The notes beneath the pieces are model-generated. The model had not been told where the DNA came from, ran no database searches, and was given only the letters and a program-made list of their open reading frames with translations. A stretch of 9,299 nt of DNA from Candidatus Coatesiibacteriota bacterium (GTDB lineage: Bacteria; RBG-13-66-14): contig WJMB01000037.1 of NCBI GenBank assembly GCA_014728185.1, positions 1 to 9,299 of the forward strand. Direction: 5' to 3'. Below, piece by piece: positions 1 to 7,455 of this stretch. The position numbers and the translations under genes are program-made. The stretch's first letter is position 1. Each line of letters starts with the position of its first letter.

Positions 1-13
1 CCTCTTAACGAGG
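1..13 (-). terminator. Possible terminator hairpin cut by the window edge
   Basis: Read on the minus strand, CCTC-GTTAA-GAGG forms a short stem 29 bases after the stop codon of the secreted protein that ends at 42. The preceding bases are CC, so the stem could be longer if GG follows outside the window. No T-tract can be seen because the sequence ends here. Confidence 0.25.
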
Positions 14-41
14 GGCTTGTCGCGAATCGGGGCGGGCGGTC

Positions 42-1178
42 TCAGCGGGCCAGCCACTCCAGGCAGCGCCCGAAGCAGCCCAGGGCCTCCTCCCAGACCA
101 CGCTGTTCGACCAGGCGAAGCTGAGGAAGATCGAGCGGTAGCCGGCGTCGGCCACGGCCACGCCGCAGGTTCCGCCGTCGCGGTCGGTGAAGATCGCCTT
201 GCCCCGGGCGTTGAGTTCGAGGCCGTCGCTCCAGCAACCGACGTTGTACTCTCCGCCGATGAGTTCGAGGGAGAGCCCGGCGTTGAGCTCGTGGGCGGGC
301 TCGCCCAGGGCGATGGAGGTGCAGGCGTCGCCGCGCCATGAGGCCACACCCAGGGCTTCTGCCAGGCTGCCCCCGGCGGCGGTTCCCTTCAAGGAGACCT
401 GGTCCAGATAGTTCTGGCTGATCAGCAGCAGTCGGCCGCCGCCGTTCAGGTAGGCGCGCAGGTTGCGGCGGTCCGTGGAGCTCAGGCAAACCTTGTAGGC
501 GTCGCCGCCGGTGAAGTAGACGACGACCTCGTGGCGTTGGAGAGTGCCCAGGGAAGGCCCGGAGCCGTTGTGGCCGACGACGTGGAGCTCATAGGGAACG
601 CCCAGGGTGTCGAGGGCCTGGATGTAGGGCTCCTGGACATCGACGCCGAAGGGGTTGCCATTGTTGGGTCCGTCGTCATCGTCGACGAGCAGCACGCTCC
701 CCCGGCTCCAGCCGGAGAGGTCGGGCGGTGGGGGGTAGAGGGAGTCGCGGTCGTCGGGTTCGAGGCTTGCGTCCAGCTCCAGCGGGCCGCTGTTCTCGTC
801 GGCGGGGCTGATTTCGAGCACGGCGCGCCAGGGGTTCTGGGCCAGGTAGACCCGATAGCTTCCGGCGCCGTTGCCGGGGAAGATGAAGAAGACGGCGTCG
901 TCGCCGCGCTGCTCGTAGTTGCCGGCGGCGGCCAAGCCGACGGGCTCGGCCAGGGCGCCGACGCCCTCGACCACGGCGTCGCGGACGATCAGGCCCAGGG
1001 AGGGCCGGATGTCGCTGAGCTCGGTGGAGAACTCGATCTCGGCGCGGCCGTCCAGGTAGAACACGGCGTAGGTCAGCCCCTGGTCGGTGTAGCAGCGCAC
1101 GCCGGTGACCTCGACGGCGGCGGCGGTCGAGAGGGAGAGCGTCAAAAGCAGCATCAGCAACCGGGGAGCTTTGGACAT
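42..1178 (-). CDS. Secreted protein: AMIN-like domain plus amidotransferase-like domain
   Basis: A 378-residue protein not recognisable as a named gene. Residues 1-21 are a signal peptide (basic SKAPR start, Leu-rich core, STAAA before the likely cut), so it is exported. Residues about 22-125 look like an AMIN-type beta domain: VEVTGVR start, YAVFYLDG strand, and a closing RVYLAQNPWRAVLEI segment typical of a domain that binds periplasmic or cell-wall partners. A proline-rich linker (149-153) follows. Residues about 160-378 begin SVLLVDDDDG and continue with a YIQALDTLGVPYE helix, a VVVYFTGG strand and a YLNGGGRLLLISQNYL segment. This is the pattern of the class I glutamine-amidotransferase-like fold often found in secreted proteins of FCB-type bacteria; I see no clear catalytic Cys-His pair. 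The ATG start is supported by GAGGT eight bases upstream. Domain assignments are from pattern only; enzymatic function is unknown. Confidence 0.72.
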   Translation of the reverse strand: MSKAPRLLMLLLTLSLSTAAAVEVTGVRCYTDQGLTYAVFYLDGRAEIEFSTELSDIRPSLGLIVRDAVVEGVGALAEPVGLAAAGNYEQRGDDAVFFIFPGNGAGSYRVYLAQNPWRAVLEISPADENSGPLELDASLEPDDRDSLYPPPPDLSGWSRGSVLLVDDDDGPNNGNPFGVDVQEPYIQALDTLGVPYELHVVGHNGSGPSLGTLQRHEVVVYFTGGDAYKVCLSSTDRRNLRAYLNGGGRLLLISQNYLDQVSLKGTAAGGSLAEALGVASWRGDACTSIALGEPAHELNAGLSLELIGGEYNVGCWSDGLELNARGKAIFTDRDGGTCGVAVADAGYRSIFLSFAWSNSVVWEEALGCFGRCLEWLAR

Positions 1179-1253
1179 CGGTGTCGACCTCGCTTGGGGT
1201 TTCGCCCTGCGGCGGGGAGTGTCCGGCGGGTAACGATCTGTGTCATCGGGCTG

Positions 1254-1282
1254 ATTCTAGCAGAGGGCGGGTCAACTGGCCA
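1254..1282 (-). promoter_or_regulatory. Candidate sigma70-type promoter for the secreted AMIN-like protein
   Basis: On the minus strand TGGCCA (1282-1277), a 17-base spacer and TAGAAT (1259-1254) match the -35/-10 consensus at 4/6 and 5/6. It overlaps the end of recG and lies about 75 bases before the ATG at 1178. It would let the secreted protein be transcribed independently of the cupin-recG unit. No terminator hairpin is evident between recG and this gene, so read-through is also possible. Confidence 0.35.
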
Positions 1283-3683
1283 CGCCGAAACCGCCTTTCG
1301 GGTACTGGGTCTCGAGACGGCGGCGCAGCGCCGGGTGACGCTCCAGCTCGGGGTCGTTTTCGAGGAGGTGTCGGGCGGCCTCGCGGCTGTCCTCGAGCAG
1401 GCGGCGGTCGGAGACCAGGGCGGCCAGGGCGTCGTCGGGGACGCCGTGCTGTCGGGCGCCCAGCAGCTCGCCGGGTCCGCGCTGGCGCAGGTCCAACTCG
1501 GCTAGCTGGAAGCCGTCGCCGGTGCGGCAGAGGGCCTTTAGCCGCTCGACGGCCTCGGCGGTCAGCTCGTCGCCGGAGACGAGGTAGCAGCGCGCTGGAG
1601 CCGACCCCCGGCCCACCCGGCCGCGCAACTGGTGGAGCTGGGCCAGGCCGAACTGCTGGGCCTCCTCGATGATCATCACCGTGGCGTTGGGCACGTCGAC
1701 GCCGACCTCGATGACGGTGGTGGCGACGAGGGCGTCGAGCTCCCCGGCGGCGAAGCGGCGCATCGCCCGCTCCTTCTCCGTCGGGTCCAGGCGTCCGTGG
1801 ACCAGTCCCAGGCGCAGTTCGGCCAACTCACCCTCGCGCAGTTCGGCGTGGCGGCGCTCGGCGGCGGCCAGAGGGCGGCTCTCGCTCTCCTCGACCAGAG
1901 GGCAGACGATGAAGCCCTGACGTCCGGCGGCGGCCTCGGCGCAAAGATGCCTGTAGGCCTCGGCGGCTCGCTTGCGCCGCAGCCAGCGGGTCTTGACGGG
2001 ACGACGCCCCGGGGGCAGCTCGTCGAGGACGCTGGTGTCGGTCTCGCCGTAGACGGTCAGCGCCAGGCTGCGAGGGATCGGCGTGGCGGTCATCACCAGG
2101 ACGTTGGTCACGGCTCCGCCCAACACGGAACGCTGGGCCACGCCGAAGCGGTGCTGCTCGTCGACGACGACCAGTCCCGGTCGCTGGAGTTGGAAGCCAC
2201 TCTGAATCAGCGCTGTGGTGCCGATCCAGATCCCGGGCTCACCGGCGGCGGCGGCCTCCTCGGCGGTGCGGCGGCTGCGGCTCTTCACCGAACCGGTCAC
2301 CAGATGACAGGGCACGCCCAGGGGGCGCAGCAAGCGGTCGAGCTTGCGCTTGTGCTGACGGGCCAGCACATCGGTGGGGGCCATCAGCGCCGCCTGCAGC
2401 CCGCCTTCGACGACCAGCAGCATCGCCGCCAGGGCCACCAGGGTCTTGCCCGAGCCCACGTCGCCCTGGAGCAAACGGTTCATCGGGCGCTCCCGGGCCA
2501 GGTCGGCGCGGAGCTGTTCGATGACCCGGCGCTGGGCGGCGGTGAGCTCGAAGGCCAGCCCGCCGGCCAGGCGGCGGACCAGCTCCCCGGGGGGCTCGAT
2601 GGCGGCCACCCGCTTCCCGGCCAGCTCACGGCGGCTGCGCAGTACTGCCAACTGGAGGGTGAGCAGGCCGTCGAAGGCCAGGCGGCGGCGTGCCCGGGCG
2701 GGGTCCTCGGGAGCCTCCGGGAAGTGCAGGGCCTCCAGGGTCCGGCCCAAGTCGGGCAGGCCGCGCTCCTCGAGCAGTCCGGCGGGCAGGTGGTCGTGGA
2801 GCCGGGGGACGAACTCGTCCAGGGTTCGGCGGACCAGGTGGCGCAGGAAGCCCTGGCCCAGCCCCTCGGTGAGGGGGTAGATGGGCACGATGCGCCCGGC
2901 GGCCAGGGGGTCGCCGCCGTCGGTTTCCTCGTCATCGCCGAGGAGCTCGAAGTCGGGATTGATCAACTGACCGCCGCCGTAGGCGTCGACCTTGCCGAAG
3001 GCCACCAGTCGGCGCCCGGCCCGCAGCCGCTTGACCAGGTAGGGGGCGTTGAACCAAGTCAAAAGCAGCGTGCCGGTGTCGTCGACCAGTAGGCCCACCA
3101 GGCGGTTGGGCGAGCCGCGGCGTCGGGCCCGCTTGAACTCCAGACTGCGCAGCCTGCCGATGACCGCCACCTCCTCGCCCACCCGGATGCGGTTGAGCGG
3201 CAGCAGGCGGCGGCGGTCGTGGTAGTCGCGGGGGCGGTGGAGCAGCAGCTCGGCGATGCTCTCGAGGCCCAGGCGGGCCAAACGCTCGGCCCTGGCCGGA
3301 CCCACGCCGCGCCGCCGCCGCAGGGGCAGCCGGCCCAGCTCCTCCAGGGTCAGCGGGCCGCCGGGGTCGACAAAGGGGGGCTCTTCCACAGCGGTGGCTT
3401 GGGAGGGGGTGTTTGTGTCGCCTCCCTTCAGCGAAGCCCAGCGGCGAGCGAACTCGCGCAGCAGCTCGCGGCGCCGGGTTCCGACGGCGTCGCGCAGGGC
3501 GAGCAGGGGCTCGCGCAGCCCGGCCAGGGTCGTCTGGTCGACGCTCCCCTCCAGTTCGGTGAGCCAGCCCAGGATGGTGCGGCCCAGGTCGGGCATCCGT
3601 TCGGCCAGGGCGTAGTCGGTGCGCACCAGCGCCCCCAGGGGGCCGGCCAGCTTGCGCTCCAACACGGCCAGGGCCGGGTTCAT
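1272..3683 (-). CDS. recG: ATP-dependent DNA helicase RecG
   Basis: An 803-residue superfamily 2 helicase that remodels stalled replication forks and Holliday junctions in the cytoplasm. Residues about 115-160 hold a helix-hairpin-helix-like element (RRGVGPARAERLARLG) followed by HRPRDYHDRR. Residues about 165-250 are the OB-fold wedge that splits branched DNA. Helicase motifs are all present: Walker A GDVGSGKT at 407-414, DEQH at 508-511, TATPIPR at 532-538, TTVIEVGVDVPNA at 655-667, and QLHQLRGRVGRG at 682-693. The C-terminal translocation motif GDGFQLAELDLRQRGPGELLG spans 722-742. It is about 110 residues longer than the roughly 690-residue E. coli protein because of an N-terminal helical extension, as in Thermotoga-type RecG. 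The ATG has GGAGT eight bases upstream and overlaps the cupin stop as ATGA, so translation is probably coupled. No frameshift or missing motif is seen. Confidence 0.97.
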   Translation of the reverse strand: MNPALAVLERKLAGPLGALVRTDYALAERMPDLGRTILGWLTELEGSVDQTTLAGLREPLLALRDAVGTRRRELLREFARRWASLKGGDTNTPSQATAVEEPPFVDPGGPLTLEELGRLPLRRRRGVGPARAERLARLGLESIAELLLHRPRDYHDRRRLLPLNRIRVGEEVAVIGRLRSLEFKRARRRGSPNRLVGLLVDDTGTLLLTWFNAPYLVKRLRAGRRLVAFGKVDAYGGGQLINPDFELLGDDEETDGGDPLAAGRIVPIYPLTEGLGQGFLRHLVRRTLDEFVPRLHDHLPAGLLEERGLPDLGRTLEALHFPEAPEDPARARRRLAFDGLLTLQLAVLRSRRELAGKRVAAIEPPGELVRRLAGGLAFELTAAQRRVIEQLRADLARERPMNRLLQGDVGSGKTLVALAAMLLVVEGGLQAALMAPTDVLARQHKRKLDRLLRPLGVPCHLVTGSVKSRSRRTAEEAAAAGEPGIWIGTTALIQSGFQLQRPGLVVVDEQHRFGVAQRSVLGGAVTNVLVMTATPIPRSLALTVYGETDTSVLDELPPGRRPVKTRWLRRKRAAEAYRHLCAEAAAGRQGFIVCPLVEESESRPLAAAERRHAELREGELAELRLGLVHGRLDPTEKERAMRRFAAGELDALVATTVIEVGVDVPNATVMIIEEAQQFGLAQLHQLRGRVGRGSAPARCYLVSGDELTAEAVERLKALCRTGDGFQLAELDLRQRGPGELLGARQHGVPDDALAALVSDRRLLEDSREAARHLLENDPELERHPALRRRLETQYPKGGFGVAS

Positions 3684-4021
3684 TCCAGAAACTCCGTGGG
3701 CTCGTTCTGGGCCGGGGTCTTGATGACCAAGATGCCCAAGGGCTCCCCGCCTTCGTTGCGCCAGGTGTGGGGGATGCGGGCCGGACTGTCGATCAGGCAG
3801 CCGGCGGCGACCTCCCGCTCCTCCTCGCCCACCGTCACCGTTCCGCGACCGGCCAGCACGTAGAACAGGGCATCCACCGGGGTGCGGTGGAGCTTGAGCC
3901 GCTGCCCCGGGGCCAGCTCTATCCGCGAGACCTGAACCTCGGGCTTGCGCAGCAGGCCCCAGACCTCGACGCCGTGGGGGTTGTCCTTGGGTTGATAATC
4001 TTCGGGCTGGATGACGCGCAC
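3680..4021 (-). CDS. Small single-domain cupin protein
   Basis: A 113-residue cytoplasmic protein with one conserved beta-barrel cupin domain. Cupin motif 1 is read as PGQRLKLHRTPVDALFYVLAGRG (residues 38-60) and motif 2 as SPARIPHTWRN (79-89). Of the usual metal ligands, H45 and H85 are clear. The second His of the HxH pair is replaced by Thr47, and the Glu position may be filled by Asp50, so metal binding is doubtful and it may be a binding or regulatory cupin rather than an enzyme. I chose GTG at 4021 because GAGGTGA lies just upstream and the cupin similarity begins there. An in-frame TTG at 4084 would add 21 poorly conserved, arginine-rich residues across a strong hairpin. The stop overlaps the recG start (ATGA), so the two form an operon. 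The substrate is unknown. Confidence 0.8.
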   Translation of the reverse strand: MRVIQPEDYQPKDNPHGVEVWGLLRKPEVQVSRIELAPGQRLKLHRTPVDALFYVLAGRGTVTVGEEEREVAAGCLIDSPARIPHTWRNEGGEPLGILVIKTPAQNEPTEFLE

Positions 4022-4054
4022 GGGATCACCTCGCAATGTTTGAGTCGCCCGACA

Positions 4055-4084
4055 AGTGTACACGCCCCGCCGGGGGCGGGGCAA
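4055..4084 (-). promoter_or_regulatory. Candidate promoter of the cupin-recG operon
   Basis: On the minus strand TTGCCC (4084-4079) and TACACT (4060-4055) are separated by 18 bases, each matching consensus at 4/6. Transcription would begin near 4047, leaving a leader of roughly 25 bases that contains the GAGGTGA ribosome binding site. The spacer is almost filled by the GC hairpin at 4064-4082. A weaker alternative -10 (TAATAT at 4174-4169) lies farther upstream. Confidence 0.35.
4064..4082. repeat. Perfect GC-rich inverted repeat upstream of the cupin gene
   Basis: GCCCCGCC-GGG-GGCGGGGC gives an 8-bp perfect stem with a three-base loop. There is no T-tract on either strand, so it does not read as a normal intrinsic terminator. 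It lies within the candidate cupin promoter and could be an operator or a DNA-structure element. It ends about 43 bases before the cupin start. Confidence 0.6.
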
Positions 4085-4132
4085 GCGTGGGGTGCTTATC
4101 CCGATTCGCCCTCCAAGCCGGGCTCCGCTCAG

Positions 4133-4161
4133 TTGACAGCGCCCATCTTTTGGGCTAGTCT
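4133..4161 (+). promoter_or_regulatory. Sigma70-type promoter of the clostripain-family protease
   Basis: TTGACA (4133-4138) is a perfect -35, followed by exactly 17 bases and TAGTCT (4156-4161), a weaker -10 that keeps T1, A2 and T6. The spacer itself carries an inverted repeat, GCCCA-TCTTT-TGGGC (4141-4155). The predicted start is near 4168, giving a leader of about 185 bases. The same TTGACAGC plus 17-base layout recurs at 7421. Confidence 0.6.
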
Positions 4162-4167
4162 GCTTGT

Positions 4168-4351
4168 CATATTAGCTAACGTGTAAACACTTTTTCCACC
4201 CCAGCGACCGTTTTTGCTGCCGATCCGCGCCGGAAGTCGATCAGCGTTCCTTATCGGCCTGGGTCGATTCACAACCCCGTTTCCTTCTGAGTTGGCGATG
4301 GCCTGCGAAACGCAGACACGTTCCCTATCAACCCCAGTAAGGAGTTGTCCC
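4168..4351 (+). other. Long 5' leader of the clostripain-family protease
   Basis: About 185 untranslated bases lie between the predicted transcription start and the ATG at 4352. Palindromes TTAGCTAA (4172-4179) and GTGT-AA-ACAC (4181-4190) sit at the 5' end, where an operator would act. CTGCG-AAA-CGCAG (4303-4315) is a small hairpin about 25 bases before the TAAGGAG ribosome binding site (4338-4344). I could not match the leader to a known riboswitch class, and in-frame extension of the coding region through it gives no protein-like sequence. Confidence 0.4.
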
Positions 4352-6880
4352 ATGAAGCGTTATACGGCCCTGTTGGTCCTGTTGCTGGTGCCTCTGGCGG
4401 CGCTGGCCGACTCCTGGACCGTGATGATCTGGTTGAACAACCAGAACAATCTCTACAGCTACGGCCACGACGACCTCAACGAGATGGAGACCTGCGACTA
4501 CAGCCAGTACGGCGACGACGTCGACGTCATCTGTCTGTTGGGGACCACCGGCGGCTATGGCAGCCACGATGCCCAGCTCTACCACGTCGACTACGACTCC
4601 AGCCCCTACGACGGCGACGAGGGGATGAGCCACGTCGTCTCCACGGAGATCAACGGCCACGGCATCTGGGACGGCACCCTGGACATGGACAACGACATCG
4701 ACGCCTTCGAGGACTTCGTCCAGTGGACCGTGGATAACTATCCGGCCGATCATTATCTGATCAGCGCCTGGGACCACGGCTCGGGTATTTGGCTCGATGA
4801 CGGCTACGACTGGATCGATAAGGGCGCCTGCGGCAACCTGAAGATCTGGCAGTTCGAGAGCGCCCTGAAGAACGTCGGCACCTTCATCGACATCCTGGGT
4901 TACGACGTCTGCCTGCTGGGCCAGATCGAGACCGGATACCAAATGGAAGACAACGTCGTGGGCATCCAGATCGGCAGCCCGGACTCAGAGCCCGGCGAGG
5001 GCTGGGACTACCAGGCCTTCGAAATCTTCCAGGAGGACTCGGACGTCACCCCGGAGGAGTTCGCCGCCCGCATCGTAGACGACTACCTGGACTTCTACGG
5101 CAGCGGCGTCACCCAGGGCGCCTCCGATGTGAAAAACTGGGACACCGTGATGGGGCCGGACTGGGAGAACCTCTGCCAGTTGTTGTTCAACTACTGCTAC
5201 GATTACGAGTCCGACATCAGCGCGGCCCGCAGCTCGGCCGGTTACTGGAACACCTCCGAGGACCGCGACCTCTACGACTTCGTCACCGCCCTGGCCGGCG
5301 ACACCGACCTGCCCGCCGATCTGCGCGACGCGGCCCAGGACGTCGCCGACAACCTGGAGACCTACGTGCTGGCCGGCGGGATGCACAATTCCATCGATCC
5401 CTCCGGCGGACTGACCATCTGGTTCACGGAGAACGGCTCCGGCGACTCCAGTTGGTCAAGCTACCAGAGCAACATCGACTTCTCCGAAACCCTCTGGGAC
5501 GAGTTCCTCGAGATGTACGCCGATCCCTATCCGGTGCTCCCGGTGATGCTCTCCATCGACAACGTAGACTTCGACGATAGCGCCGGCGGTAACGGCGACG
5601 GCAAAGTCGACCCCGGTGAGACCATCGAGTGCACCGTAACCCTGGCCAACAACGGCACCGACACCGCCAACGGCGTCAGCGCCACCCTGACCATCAGCGA
5701 CAGCTACTTCACCGTCACCGACGATTCGGGCAGCTTTGGCAGCATCGCCTCCGGCGGCACCGCCTCCGACACCTACACCTTCGAGGTGGACGGCTCCTGC
5801 CCTGAGCCCTACAACGTCATCGCGGACCTCAGCGCCACCGCCGACGGCGGATACTCCAACGACCTGACCTTCGGCGTCGTGGTCGGCGCAGGCTTCCAGG
5901 ACGACATGGAATCCGGCGACAGCCTCTGGACCCACGGGGGCGGCGGCGACCAATGGCACCTCTCCGATGAGGACGCCACCTCGGGCACCTACTCCTGGAA
6001 GTGCGGCGACACCGGATCCGGAGAATACTCCGACAACCAGGAGTCCTACATCAGCACCTGCCCGGTTTTCATCGACGCCGATCACAACGAGCTGAGCTTC
6101 CAGACCAAGTACTACATGGAGAGCAGCTACGACTACGTCTATCTGCAGATCGACGACGGTTCCGGCTGGAGCAACCTCGAGACCTACAACGGTAACCACA
6201 TGAGCTGGAGCGAGGAGACCTTCGACCTGTCGGCCTACGAGGGCGACGTGGTCCATCTGCGCTTCCAGTTCTCCAGCGACTACTCGGTCAGCTACGAGGG
6301 TTTCTACTTCGACGACTTCATCGTCAGCGGCGGCACCTCCGACGTTGGTGAGCTCGCCATCGAAACACGCGCCGTCGAAGAGGGCGTGGTGATCAGTTGG
6401 ACCGCCGACGATCCGGCCTCCATCGTCGGAGCCCGGGTCCTGCGTGAGGATGAATCCGGTTACACGGCGCTCCACGAGGCGCCCCTGACCGGCGGCCGCT
6501 TCCTGGACGCCGACGTCGAGCCCGGACGCACCTACAACTACAAGGTGACGATCACCGAAACCGACGGACGCAGCACCACCTTCGGTCCGGTCTCCGGCAC
6601 CGCCGCTCCGCGCGCCCTGGCCAACGAACTCGGCCAGAGCTTCCCCAACCCGGCCGTGGGCGCCGTCACCGTGCCCTTCGAACTCGCCGAGACCTCCCGG
6701 GTCAGCCTGCGTGTCTACGACATCGCCGGGCGCCGGGTGGCCACCCTGGTCGAGGGCGAGCTGGCCTCGGGCCGCCACGAGGTGGTCTGGGAAACCGCCG
6801 GTGTCGAGTCCGGCGTCTACCTGGTCCGTCTGGAGGGCGAGGGCCTGACCCTGACCCGCCGGCTGACCATCACCCGCTGA
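4352..6880 (+). CDS. Secreted clostripain-family (C11) cysteine protease with FlgD/T9SS-like C-terminus
   Basis: An 842-residue exported protease. Residues 1-19 are a signal peptide ending AALA. The catalytic domain (about 20-390) starts SWTVMIWLNNQNNL. It holds the His of AWDHGSG (H142) and the Cys of GYDVCLLGQIE (C187), the two catalytic residues of peptidase family C11. Residues about 396-510 are an Ig/CARDB-like domain opened by an acidic loop, GGNGDGKVDPGE (412-423), that may bind calcium. Residues about 515-660 are a MAM/jelly-roll-like domain (DDMESG ... FYFDDFIVSG). Residues about 665-750 resemble a fibronectin III domain. Residues about 755-842 form a FlgD-Ig/T9SS-type sorting module with FPNP (764-767), VYDIAGRRV (788-796) and GVYLVRL (821-827). 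The ATG is fixed by TAAGGAG seven bases upstream. It is a single-gene unit between promoter 4133 and terminator 6905. Family is confident; substrate preference (Arg/Lys in known relatives) is not shown here. Confidence 0.88.
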   Translation: MKRYTALLVLLLVPLAALADSWTVMIWLNNQNNLYSYGHDDLNEMETCDYSQYGDDVDVICLLGTTGGYGSHDAQLYHVDYDSSPYDGDEGMSHVVSTEINGHGIWDGTLDMDNDIDAFEDFVQWTVDNYPADHYLISAWDHGSGIWLDDGYDWIDKGACGNLKIWQFESALKNVGTFIDILGYDVCLLGQIETGYQMEDNVVGIQIGSPDSEPGEGWDYQAFEIFQEDSDVTPEEFAARIVDDYLDFYGSGVTQGASDVKNWDTVMGPDWENLCQLLFNYCYDYESDISAARSSAGYWNTSEDRDLYDFVTALAGDTDLPADLRDAAQDVADNLETYVLAGGMHNSIDPSGGLTIWFTENGSGDSSWSSYQSNIDFSETLWDEFLEMYADPYPVLPVMLSIDNVDFDDSAGGNGDGKVDPGETIECTVTLANNGTDTANGVSATLTISDSYFTVTDDSGSFGSIASGGTASDTYTFEVDGSCPEPYNVIADLSATADGGYSNDLTFGVVVGAGFQDDMESGDSLWTHGGGGDQWHLSDEDATSGTYSWKCGDTGSGEYSDNQESYISTCPVFIDADHNELSFQTKYYMESSYDYVYLQIDDGSGWSNLETYNGNHMSWSEETFDLSAYEGDVVHLRFQFSSDYSVSYEGFYFDDFIVSGGTSDVGELAIETRAVEEGVVISWTADDPASIVGARVLREDESGYTALHEAPLTGGRFLDADVEPGRTYNYKVTITETDGRSTTFGPVSGTAAPRALANELGQSFPNPAVGAVTVPFELAETSRVSLRVYDIAGRRVATLVEGELASGRHEVVWETAGVESGVYLVRLEGEGLTLTRRLTITR

Positions 6881-6904
6881 ACACCGGAACGTATCCTTAA
6901 CAAC

Positions 6905-6938
6905 GAACGGGGGCCGATCGGCCCCCGTTCTTCTGTTT
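6905..6938 (+). terminator. Intrinsic terminator of the C11 protease gene
   Basis: GAACGGGGGCC-GATC-GGCCCCCGTTC is an 11-bp perfect stem with a four-base loop (6905-6930), followed by TTCTGTTT. It starts 25 bases after the stop codon. Its 24-base core differs at only two central bases from the palindrome at 8285-8308. Confidence 0.9.
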
Positions 6939-6940
6939 GA

Positions 6941-7420
6941 CATTGTCTAATGAGACTGTAGAGCATCAAGCCGCTTTGGCACTCCGAGGCGACAGCCCAC
7001 TTGATGTCAGATGGATCAGGGAGGCTGATATTGGTCGCTGGAATCACGCATCAGTAATGGATTGTAGATTCTCTTGCCGCATCTCCCGCACTTGGTTGAA
7101 GCAGCCGGATTACGGCTGATAGGAAGCACCCGGGCTTGCTCATCGGTCAAGTTGTTTGTGGCTGACGGCGTCCGGTATTCTGTTACCGTATGCTGGACCC
7201 GACGGCTCGGGACCGGCTTCACGGATGCTTGCCGGGTTCTCGTTTCCGCCGACCAACCGCGGGCGATCGCGGGAGTGTTTCAGAGCCGGTTGATTTTCAA
7301 GTGTGCGTGCTGTCAGCCGGTTCAGAAGGCAGCTCCCTGACCTGGTCCGATGCCAACCGGTCGACCCTAGACTACCAACCGTCGGCAATCCCGCCACCAG
7401 CGGTACCACTCCCTCCACCC
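6941..7420. other. Lower-GC stretch with no convincing gene
   Basis: About 480 bases between the C11 terminator and the next promoter. GC is visibly lower than in the flanking genes (33 of the 60 bases in 6941-7000). Open frames exist on both strands, but none has a ribosome binding site or a recognisable domain. One minus-strand frame ending at 7016 contains a lone CGRCGKRIY segment and starts with GTG. Small inverted repeats are CAGCCG-GATTA-CGGCTG (7102-7118) and CCGCG-GGCGAT-CGCGG (7257-7272). The stretch may be decayed coding DNA or hold an unrecognised RNA. Confidence 0.45.
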
Positions 7421-7449
7421 TTGACAGCCGTCATACTCGCAGCTATACT
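7421..7449 (+). promoter_or_regulatory. Strong sigma70-type promoter of the NYN gene
   Basis: TTGACA (7421-7426), 17 bases and TATACT (7444-7449) match the consensus at 6/6 and 5/6 with ideal spacing. Transcription would begin near 7456, 140 bases before the NYN start codon. Confidence 0.78.
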
Positions 7450-7455
7450 CCCCCT

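Noticed and set aside
531..1505. A 324-codon plus-strand open frame spanning the secreted AMIN-like gene and the recG end
   Set aside because: Crosses two opposite-strand genes and their gap, with low-complexity Gly/Val/Gln composition and no recognisable fold.
1632..3092. A 486-codon plus-strand open frame opposite recG
   Set aside because: It lies wholly inside the full-length recG gene, has Gly/Gln/Ala-rich composition typical of the antisense frame of GC-rich DNA, and shows no domain or ribosome binding site.
4022..4084. Longer cupin start at the in-frame TTG at 4084
   Set aside because: It adds 21 arginine-rich residues encoded across a strong hairpin and has no ribosome binding site, whereas GTG at 4021 has GAGGTGA correctly placed.
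4168..4351. A riboswitch such as cyclic-di-GMP-I in the protease leader
   Set aside because: I could not find the conserved core blocks of any class I know; the only clear stem is a 5-bp hairpin at 4303-4315.
5456..6943. A 495-codon minus-strand open frame opposite the C11 protease
   Set aside because: Val/Gly/Ala/Asp-rich antisense shadow of a gene with clear domains; it also runs through the terminator palindrome.
7016..7222. A 68-codon minus-strand frame with CGRCGKRIY, possible zinc-ribbon microprotein
   Set aside because: Only one CxxC is present, the start is GTG without a ribosome binding site, and the rest is not protein-like.
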